Source: CAUZEO01 sp963578625 | Lineage (GTDB): Bacteria > Verrucomicrobiota > Kiritimatiellia > SLOV01 | Assembly: GCA_963578625.1 (NCBI GenBank) | Contig: CAUZEO010000040.1 | Location: 1-22,388, forward strand | Direction: 5' to 3' | DNA: 22,388 nucleotides | In this document: positions 6,778-12,246 of the stretch, piece after piece | Layout of the letters: each line of letters starts with the position of its first letter | How positions within the stretch are numbered: the stretch's first letter is position 1 | Program-made: the position numbers and the translations under genes | Notes under the pieces: model-generated | What the model saw: only the letters and a program-made list of their open reading frames with translations | Told to the model about the DNA's origin: nothing | Databases searched by the model: none

Positions 6778-7662
6778 ATGAAGACCTTTCTTACCAGTGC
6801 CGCTGCCGCTTGCCTGATCCTGTTCGCTGGTGCTTCGGCACAAGGTGAACTATTGAATGTCACCACGCTCTATGTGCCGGGGGCAATAGATACCGAGGCC
6901 TACGGCATCGACGGCGGTAATATCGTCGGGTCCTACTACGACAGCAGCTATAACGCTCACGGCTTCAGTTATGACGGTTCGACCTACACCACCCTCGATG
7001 TGCTGGGGGCAAGCCGTACCTACGCCTACGGTATCGACGGCAGCAATATCGTCGGGTACTACTACGATGGCAGCTATCACGGCTTCAGTTATGACGGTTC
7101 GACCTACACCCCCTTCGATGTGCCCGGGGCAAGCCGTACCTACGCCTACGGCATCGACGGCGGCAATATCGTCGGGTACTACAAGGACGGCAGCGGCAAT
7201 CACGGCTTCAGTTATGACGGCACGACCTACACTACCCTCGATGTGCCCGGGGCAGGCGGTACCTACGCCTGGGGCATCGACGGCGGCAATATCGTCGGGT
7301 ACTACAAGGACGGCAGCTATAACTATCACGGCTTCAGTTATGACGGCACGACCTACACCACACTCGATGTGCCCGGGGCAAGCAATACCGAGGCCTACGG
7401 CATCGACGGCGGCAATATCGTCGGGTACTACTACGATGGCAGTTATCACGGCTTCAGTTATGACGGCACGACCTACACCACACTCGATGTGCCCGGGGCA
7501 AGCAATACCGAGGCCTACGGCATCGACGGCGGCAATATCGTCGGGTACTCCTACGTAGGCAGCGAGGGATCCTATTCCGGCTTCCTCGCCGTCATCCCCG
7601 AACCCGCGACACTCTCGCTGCTGGCCGTGGGCATGCTGATGGCGTGCCGCAGGCGGCGATGA
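6778..7662 (+). CDS. HAF-repeat extracellular protein with PEP-CTERM sorting signal
   Basis: Exported surface protein, predicted to be processed by an exosortase at the PEP-CTERM signal. A signal peptide covers about residues 1-22 (MKTFLTSAAAACLILFAGAS, cleavage after AxA). Six copies of a roughly 40-residue unit follow, with core AYGIDGGNIVGYYYDGSYHG and FSYDGTTYTTLDVPGA, like the HAF extracellular repeat that probably forms beta-propeller blades. The C-terminus is IPEPATLSLLAVGMLMA then CRRRR: the PEP motif, a membrane helix and a basic tail. AGGAG lies seven bases before the ATG. The mature repeat region has no cysteine and is rich in Tyr, Gly and Asp. Neighbouring units are almost identical in DNA, pointing to recent unit duplication. 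No exosortase gene is in the window. The role is probably surface or extracellular matrix; binding partners are unknown. Confidence 0.9.
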   Translation: MKTFLTSAAAACLILFAGASAQGELLNVTTLYVPGAIDTEAYGIDGGNIVGSYYDSSYNAHGFSYDGSTYTTLDVLGASRTYAYGIDGSNIVGYYYDGSYHGFSYDGSTYTPFDVPGASRTYAYGIDGGNIVGYYKDGSGNHGFSYDGTTYTTLDVPGAGGTYAWGIDGGNIVGYYKDGSYNYHGFSYDGTTYTTLDVPGASNTEAYGIDGGNIVGYYYDGSYHGFSYDGTTYTTLDVPGASNTEAYGIDGGNIVGYSYVGSEGSYSGFLAVIPEPATLSLLAVGMLMACRRRR

Positions 7663-7753
7663 GGCGTGTGTAACTTGTAGAGGGATGGGGGGTCCGAGGG
7701 CTATACCCTTTGCCCACCGCCCCCCGTTGCTTGAAGCAATGATATGTCCCCGG

Positions 7754-7933
7754 ATTTTTTTGGCTTCCGACCGTGGACGTGGGCCAGCGGGGATCATCCA
7801 TCTCTGCCGCCTTTCCCTGGGTCATTCCTCGAAAGGTTGAGGTGCCAACCTGGGGTGAGTGCTGAAACGGGGGATCCGGGGCTGCTATCGGCTACTCGGA
7901 TACTGGGATCGGGACTGGTGGCGGTGTTTCAAG
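7754..7933. repeat. 180-bp direct repeat, right copy
   Basis: Second copy of the repeat at 5645-5824, in the same orientation, starting 91 bases after the HAF gene stop. The pair encloses about 1.9 kb with the 57-codon ORF, the leader ORF and the HAF gene. The two copies differ at two positions (C to T in both cases), so duplication or homogenisation was recent. The 7934-8131 stretch beyond it holds no supported gene. Confidence 0.85.
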
Positions 7934-8131
7934 CGCATGTGTGCCGGAAAGCTTGGCTGAGAGGCAGGTGTGGGTGTTCGAGAGGATTATGTCATTCGGT
8001 GCCCACGTAGTAGGTCGCAGCCGCGCTGGACAGGGCGTCCGTCAAGAAAAGGATCAGAATGGTCGATACGGTTCTGTGGGTGGATCCACGCACTCTCTGT
8101 TTTCCGGTTCCCGCGATGCGCCTGACAACAA

Positions 8132-8158
8132 ACAGGCCGGGAGTTTCTCCCGGCCTGT
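8132..8158 (-). terminator. Strong intrinsic terminator of the Cys-rich protein gene
   Basis: A perfect 12-bp stem (ACAGGCCGGGAG with CTCCCGGCCTGT) with a three-base loop. Read on the minus strand it is followed by TTGTTGT. It lies 30 bases after the stop codon of the minus-strand Cys-rich gene. Confidence 0.75.
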
Positions 8159-8187
8159 CCTTCAAGATCGTTGCTTGCGAACCCGCT

Positions 8188-8559
8188 TCAGCTATCGACT
8201 TCCTCCACCAGCTGTTTCAGAAAGCAGGCCTCCTCCTCGCAGGAGGCCTTCAAGGTCTTGATCTGATCCTCGGTGAGAATCTTTTCCAATCCCTTCTTCA
8301 TCGCCTTGGCGCTCGTGACGGAGCATTCCTGGCCTTTGCACTCTTTCATGAGAGCCGCAAACTTGGTCTCCTGATCCTCGGTCATCTCGATTCCCTTGAA
8401 ACTCTTTTCAAGGCATTTTTCGCCGCAGGAGCCGAGCGAGGCCTTGGCTTCTTCCGCCGCCTTTGCCTTCGACACAGGGCAACAGGAGGGTCCCGCTTGG
8501 ACCGTCTGCGTACCGATGAGGGCCGCCACGGCCACCGTAAATGCCAGAATTCGAGTCAT
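8188..8559 (-). CDS. Secreted Cys-rich protein with two LTxxQ-type motifs
   Basis: A 123-residue protein. The start chosen is the ATG at 8559: AAGGAG lies eight bases upstream and a signal peptide follows at once (MTRILAFTVAVAALIGTQTV, cleavage near AxA-G at 22-23). A longer frame to 8646 lacks such support. The mature part is helical and charged, with eight cysteines: CC at 26-27, CX3C at 45/49, CX4C at 74/79 and CX4C at 107/112. MTEDQ (59-63) and LTEDQ (95-99) resemble the paired LTxxQ motifs of Spy/CpxP-type periplasmic stress chaperones and metal sensors, but the cysteine pairs are not a feature of those. A periplasmic metal-binding or thiol-redox role is inference. It is a single-gene unit with its own terminator, inside the putative island. 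Confidence 0.7.
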   Translation of the reverse strand: MTRILAFTVAVAALIGTQTVQAGPSCCPVSKAKAAEEAKASLGSCGEKCLEKSFKGIEMTEDQETKFAALMKECKGQECSVTSAKAMKKGLEKILTEDQIKTLKASCEEEACFLKQLVEEVDS

Positions 8560-8685
8560 GTTTCCGTCTCCTTGTGTGTTGGTTGGTTGCACGAAATGAT
8601 GCAGTTTCTGAGATTCAACGACAATCTTTTGTCTTCTGTCGCCCAATTTCGTTCAAAATTACAGAAAATCAAGCAGGATTGATAC

Positions 8686-8708
8686 CCGGAGCCCCGTCAC
8701 AGCTCCGG
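8686..8708 (-). terminator. Possible hairpin after the integrase remnant
   Basis: CCGGAGC and GCTCCGG pair perfectly around a nine-base loop, 23 bases beyond the stop of the integrase fragment on the minus strand. It lacks a T tract. It may be the old terminator of the recombinase gene. Confidence 0.3.
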
Positions 8709-8730
8709 ATAGGAGCCCGTTCCCAGGAAA

Positions 8731-8877
8731 TTACGATTCGGGCAACCCCTTCACCGATATCCGCTCAACGATATTCCGCGTGACCGCCTTATCCCGCCGG
8801 TCGTAGAGCTTGGTCGTGCGTGGACCCGCATGTTCCGCCAACCAGGGCCAGAAACGCGCAGGGCCGAAATTGGTCAT
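8731..8877 (-). pseudogene. Tyrosine recombinase/integrase, C-terminal fragment
   Basis: The minus strand reads WLAEHAGPRTTKLYDRRDKA and then VTRNIVERISV before a stop. This is the characteristic end of XerC/D-like phage and plasmid integrases: H-A-x-P-R-T-T-x-L-Y-D-R-R carries the catalytic tyrosine, and VERI(x)V is the usual terminal helix. About 45 residues remain of an expected 300-400; the Arg, Lys and His active-site boxes are gone. The open frame begins inside the tRNA 3' end, so the rest of the gene was removed at or near the attachment site. It lies 40 bp from the tRNA, where an island integrase is expected. Non-functional as it stands. Confidence 0.7.
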
Positions 8878-8916
8878 TTCGCAGTGTATTCGCCAAGGAA
8901 TATGGCTGCTGGAGCC

Positions 8917-8993
8917 TGGTACACCCGGAGGGATTCGAACCCCCAACCCTCTGATCCGAAGTCAGATGCTCTATCCAATTGAGCTACGGGTGC
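8917..8993 (-). tRNA. tRNA-Arg (anticodon UCG)
   Basis: The minus strand folds into a full cloverleaf of 77 bases including an encoded CCA. The acceptor stem is GCACCCG with CGGGTGT, the D arm GCTC...GAGC, the anticodon stem TCTGA/TCAGA with loop CTTCGGA (anticodon TCG, reading CGA and probably other CGN codons), a five-base variable loop, and a T arm with loop TTCGAAT. The first acceptor pair is G-U. Its 3' half is duplicated at 5332-5383. Confidence 0.95.
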
Positions 8994-9094
8994 GGCTATT
9001 GGCTGTCAAAAAATACACAGGAGTCGTGCCGCGGGCAAGACTTGACCCTCTACCCGGTTACTGTCGCAGTCTTCATCGTCGTCTACATTGACCA

Positions 9095-10147
9095 TCATTC
9101 GTCCACTGGTGGACGCAGGTGGATCTTGATCCGTTCCTCGGGCTGGGTCTGCTGGATTTCGAGCGCTTTTGGGGCTTCCGCGAGGTCGAGCACGTGCGTC
9201 ACCAATGGTTTTGTTTGGATCTTGCCGGCCGCCATCAGGCGCAACGTCGGCTCGAATGCGTTCGGACTTGCGACGGAGCAACAGAGCGTCAGGTCCCGCA
9301 CCACGACCATCCCCATGTCGAGGTCGTCGATCGGCTGCTCATAGATGCCGACCACCGACACCGTGCCGCCCTGGCGGGTGGCCTCCAGGCATTGCTTAAA
9401 CGCGGCCGGATGGCCGCTTGCCTCGATGGTGTAATCCACGCCGACGCCGCGGGTGTGATCGTTGATGAATTCCACCAGATTCTCCCGCGTCACATCGACG
9501 ACCGCGTGTGCGCCCAGTTGACGAGCCAGCTCCAGTTTCGAGGGGCTCGCGCCGCTCATTACCACCCAGCCCGCGCCGTGGGCGGTCGCCGCCTGCATAG
9601 CCAGCAGGCCGATCGGACCGTCTCCCGCCACCAGGACCGTCGCGCCCGGTTCGAACCCGACTTTGCGAATCGCCTTCACCACCGTGGCGGCCGGCTCAAC
9701 CAGCGCGCCATCGTCGAGGTCCACGCCGTCCGGCAGCCGGTAGGTGTGGCGGGCGGGCATGGTCAGGTACTGAGCAAATGCGCCCTGCTTTCCGCGGCAG
9801 AGTCCGACCTCCTGCTTCACCACGCAGATGTTGTACAGGCCCCGCATGCAGTTCACACAGCGACCACAGCCGATGCTCACGTCGCCGGTGACGAGGTCGC
9901 CGACCTGGAAGTCATCGACCATGCTCCCCGTCTCGAGCACGGTGCCCGACCACTCGTGCCCGAGCACGACCGGATACTGCGCCCAGCCCAGCTTGAAGTA
10001 GGGCATCGTCCCGCGCCACATCGCCACGTCGGTCCCGCACAACCCCGCCCGGTGGACGCGGATCAGCAGTTCGTCCTCCCTGGGCTCGGGCCGGTCGATC
10101 TCGACATAGGACCCCCGATTCGGATCAGTCAGCTGAAAGGCGTACAT
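9095..10147 (-). CDS. Zinc-dependent medium-chain dehydrogenase (sorbitol/threonine dehydrogenase-like)
   Basis: NAD(P)-dependent MDR-family alcohol or polyol dehydrogenase, cytosolic. Catalytic zinc ligands: C37 in GLCGTD, H64-E65 in LGHEWSG, and E151 in the LVEPAA segment. Structural zinc lobe: C94, C97, C100 and C108 in CGRCVNCMRGLYNIC. The Rossmann motif is VLVAGDGPIGLLAMQ with G175-x-G177-xx-G180. At 350 residues it is a normal full-length member. It follows the galactosidase gene on the same strand after 107 bp, so the two may be one transcript in which the dehydrogenase oxidises a sugar or polyol. The substrate class cannot be decided from the motifs: L-threonine, sorbitol, galactitol and other secondary alcohols are all possible. 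Confidence 0.92.
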   Translation of the reverse strand: MYAFQLTDPNRGSYVEIDRPEPREDELLIRVHRAGLCGTDVAMWRGTMPYFKLGWAQYPVVLGHEWSGTVLETGSMVDDFQVGDLVTGDVSIGCGRCVNCMRGLYNICVVKQEVGLCRGKQGAFAQYLTMPARHTYRLPDGVDLDDGALVEPAATVVKAIRKVGFEPGATVLVAGDGPIGLLAMQAATAHGAGWVVMSGASPSKLELARQLGAHAVVDVTRENLVEFINDHTRGVGVDYTIEASGHPAAFKQCLEATRQGGTVSVVGIYEQPIDDLDMGMVVVRDLTLCCSVASPNAFEPTLRLMAAGKIQTKPLVTHVLDLAEAPKALEIQQTQPEERIKIHLRPPVDE

Positions 10148-10254
10148 GGCTGGCTCAAAGACAATCGTATCTTGTTTCTCAACTCAATCGCAAAACGTGT
10201 TGTGGTCGTTGTGACCTCGTCGGAGGAATCCGTCCGCGTCATCGTTCACCGACG

Positions 10255-11922
10255 TCACTGGGTCAATCCCCTCCGCAGCGTCTCGTAATACGCTTCATCT
10301 GCGGCCTCCCACGGAGCGGCACAATCCTGCCGCATGCCAAGGATATTGCCGATTTGAACGGAGCACCCGTGGTCTCGCGCGGCGCGGAAGTACGCATCCA
10401 GGTTTTCGAGGTACATGTGGAAGTCAAACGCGACGGGACAACCGGGCGTCGTGTGCCGAAGCATCAGGGCCCGGTTCACGTGTTCCTCCGGGTTGGACCC
10501 GGCCACGTCATAGGTGCGATTGATGTCGATGAATTCCGCCAGGAAGGGATGGCCGGCGCAGCCCACGTGGCACGCATCGGGCTTGTACTTGCGCATCAGC
10601 CCGTAGAACAGTTTGTGCAATTGTAGGAAGTAATTTTCCTCGCCCCGCCAGCTCGGATCATGGACCGGCATGTCGGCGTGCACCTTGTCGGCCAGGAAGT
10701 CGCTCTTGATCCCGTCGAGATCGTAACAGCCCGGATCGGGGGAAAAGAGCTTGTGGAAGAGCGCGTCGAGGTACTCCTGTGTGGCGGGATGGGAGTAATC
10801 CCGCATCCGACGCCCGTGCCGGTTCCGCTTGCCCCCGCCGATCAGGTGCGCGGGATCGGCCTCCGCATCGTCATACAACTCTGCCCAGTTCCACCAGACG
10901 ATCCCCTTCATGTTTTGTGCATGAATTTCATCCACCACCTTCCGCAAGTCGGGGAAGCGCCGGGGATGCGGCTCCCATTGGCCGCGGGATACCTGCCAGC
11001 CATCGTCCAGGCAGAAGAGGCGAAACGGCAATCGTTCGCGCCGGATCACGGACAACGCCTCGCGTACAAACCCTTCATCCAGTCGGCTGCGGGAATCGAT
11101 GCCCGGTTCCGCGCCGGCCTTGCATTGATCGATCCACGTGACGTAGGAAGGCTCGGTGTGCCAGGCGTGGCGTCTCTTGTCGTCGGGAAGGGGGATCAGA
11201 CCCTCCCGGATCAGCAAATCGTTGTAGCGGTCGAGGGTTTCATAGACGGTCTTATCATGATCGACGAACAGGCAGAAGCGCGGCGAGGTGAACGTCTCCC
11301 CGCCTTTCAGCGGTTGTCCAAACCCTTCCGGTCCATAATCCAGGTACCAATGGGCCACGCGGTTTTCTTCCGCTTTCAAAAACATCCCGAAGGACGTGGG
11401 AAAATCCAGAGCCCCGACAAACAACTGGACGTCGCCCTTTCGCAAGATGAATAAGCTCGGGTGTGGCGCAAACTGCCAATCCCCCGAATAGGTGTCGGTC
11501 TCGAAACCCTCTCCGCCCAGGTTCAGCTCCGGCCAGGTGTTCGGCGTATGGTGCCGATTGCGGAAGTTGACCACGTCGTAGAGATTGAGCCCGGTCCCAC
11601 TGGGGAAAAGCTCCAGCCGGTTCAGTTCACAGTCGGCCGCCACGCCGAAGCGGGAAGAGATTTCCAGATGATCCGCTGCGCGCTTTACGTGGACCTGGAA
11701 ATCCACCAGCGGCGGGGCGTCGAACAAGAACGTGACTTCAGCAGGCTGCGAGACGGTGTCCACGAGCCGGGGATGCACCGGGCTGCCGTCCACGACCGGG
11801 CAGAACAACGCGAAGTCGGGCGCGAAGAGCAGGCGCTGGTTGCGCCCGCGGTCCCACAATGTGAGTTCAGGCCGGTCCGGGTCGATGGTCAACGCCAGCG
11901 AGTTAGTTTGCATCGAGTTCAT
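10255..11922 (-). CDS. Alpha-galactosidase-like glycoside hydrolase (GH36 / melibiase type)
   Basis: Retaining glycoside hydrolase of the GH36/melibiase clan, 555 residues from the ATG at 11922 (MNSMQTNSL); a second ATG lies three codons on. A longer frame to 11997 is rejected because it reads through a perfect hairpin. N-terminal beta-sandwich to about residue 250, then a TIM barrel: FCLDDGWQ (304-310) with GQW...RRFPDL is the family's substrate-binding signature. DLDGIKSDFL (401-410) holds the probable nucleophile D408, and the acid/base is probably an Asp in the 465-475 region (FIDINRTYDVAG). It has no signal peptide, so it would act on imported oligosaccharides. A stump of a paralogous gene lies directly upstream at 12070-12178. 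Raffinose-synthase-like or other GH36 specificities remain possible. Confidence 0.85.
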   Translation of the reverse strand: MNSMQTNSLALTIDPDRPELTLWDRGRNQRLLFAPDFALFCPVVDGSPVHPRLVDTVSQPAEVTFLFDAPPLVDFQVHVKRAADHLEISSRFGVAADCELNRLELFPSGTGLNLYDVVNFRNRHHTPNTWPELNLGGEGFETDTYSGDWQFAPHPSLFILRKGDVQLFVGALDFPTSFGMFLKAEENRVAHWYLDYGPEGFGQPLKGGETFTSPRFCLFVDHDKTVYETLDRYNDLLIREGLIPLPDDKRRHAWHTEPSYVTWIDQCKAGAEPGIDSRSRLDEGFVREALSVIRRERLPFRLFCLDDGWQVSRGQWEPHPRRFPDLRKVVDEIHAQNMKGIVWWNWAELYDDAEADPAHLIGGGKRNRHGRRMRDYSHPATQEYLDALFHKLFSPDPGCYDLDGIKSDFLADKVHADMPVHDPSWRGEENYFLQLHKLFYGLMRKYKPDACHVGCAGHPFLAEFIDINRTYDVAGSNPEEHVNRALMLRHTTPGCPVAFDFHMYLENLDAYFRAARDHGCSVQIGNILGMRQDCAAPWEAADEAYYETLRRGLTQ

Positions 11923-11931
11923 TGCGACTCG

Positions 11932-11967
11932 CCTGCATTTCTCACCGCCTGCGGTGAGAAATGCAGG
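11932..11967. repeat. Perfect 16-bp inverted repeat upstream of the galactosidase start
   Basis: CCTGCATTTCTCACCG and its exact complement are separated by CCTG. The hairpin ends ten bases before the galactosidase ATG on the minus strand, so in mRNA it would stand directly beside or over the ribosome site. It could be a translational control hairpin, a transposable palindromic unit, or an upstream transcript's terminator (no T tract). Confidence 0.6.
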
Positions 11968-11980
11968 TTCTCCCAACTCA

Positions 11981-12030
11981 CAATCCCCAATTCCCAAACA
12001 AATTTCAAATTCAAAATCTCAAGCTCCAAA
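11981..12030. repeat. AATTCCCAAAT-type low-complexity intergenic element, copy A
   Basis: A run of short variations on CCAATTCCCAAA / TTTCAAATTCAAAATCTC, rich in A and C on the plus strand. A similar string stands at 12192-12246, and the reverse complement type stands at 18436-18480. Copies A and B flank the galactosidase stump. Confidence 0.5.
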
Positions 12031-12069
12031 CAGACTGAATCATATGTCACCCGCCATGATCGTTCGCCT

Positions 12070-12178
12070 TCAGGAACTGCATTGTGTCAATTCCCTCCGC
12101 AGCATATCGTAATACGCTTCGTCTGCGGCCTCCCACGGAGCAGCAAAATCCTGCCGCGTGCCAAGGATGTTGCCGATC
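12070..12178 (-). pseudogene. C-terminal stump of a second alpha-galactosidase
   Basis: The minus strand reads IGNILGTRQDFAAPWEAADE and then AYYDMLRRELTQCSS before a stop. It aligns with the last 32 residues of the intact galactosidase (IGNILGMRQDCAAPWEAADE...) with only a few substitutions. DNA identity with 10261-10357 is high but not complete, so this is a diverged paralogue, not a fresh copy. The rest of the gene is missing, and upstream the sequence passes straight into an AATTCC-type element. It is the trace of a former tandem pair. Confidence 0.8.
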
Positions 12179-12191
12179 CTTACTCAGCACA

Positions 12192-12246
12192 CTAAAATCT
12201 CAAATCCCAGACCTCAAACAAATTCCAAATGCCAAATCCAAATGAT
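12192..12246. repeat. AATTCCAAAT-type intergenic element, copy B
   Basis: Reads ACTAAAATCTCAAATCCCAG and continues with AAATTCCAAATGCCAAATCC. The ATG chosen as start of the propeller gene (12229) lies inside it. Same style as copy A at 11981-12030. Confidence 0.5.

Larger units (their letters stand above)
5332..8993. mobile_element. Putative degenerate tRNA-Arg-bounded genomic island (about 3.6 kb)
   Basis: Bounded on the right by the intact tRNA-Arg gene and on the left by a 52-bp direct copy of that tRNA's 3' half, in the orientation expected after site-specific integration into a tRNA 3' end. Next to the intact tRNA is the C-terminal remnant of a tyrosine recombinase. Cargo: a HAF-repeat PEP-CTERM protein, a 57-codon secreted-type ORF, a Cys-rich secreted protein, and two copies of a 180-bp repeat. 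No complete integrase, replication or transfer gene is present, so the element would now be immobile. The boundaries are directly visible; the history is inference. Confidence 0.6.

Noticed and set aside
6971..7558. Second plus-strand frame through the HAF repeats (195 codons, Thr/Ala/Ser-rich)
   Set aside because: Same periodicity effect; the HAF frame has the signal peptide, PEP-CTERM end and ribosome site.
6850..7797. Long open frame antisense to the HAF gene (315 codons)
   Set aside because: Its repeats are the mirror of the HAF units; a periodic gene without stops in one antisense frame gives this automatically. It has no ribosome site or family.
8059..8682. 207-codon plus-strand frame opposite the Cys-rich gene
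   Set aside because: The minus strand has a signal peptide, ribosome site and terminator; the plus frame reads through the terminator stem.
8810..9091. Plus-strand frame with GGIRTPNPLIRSQMLYPIEL
   Set aside because: This is the well-known false translation of the antisense strand of a tRNA gene.
9119..10288. 389-codon plus-strand frame opposite the dehydrogenase
   Set aside because: Shadow of a GC-rich gene; the minus strand holds complete zinc and Rossmann motifs.
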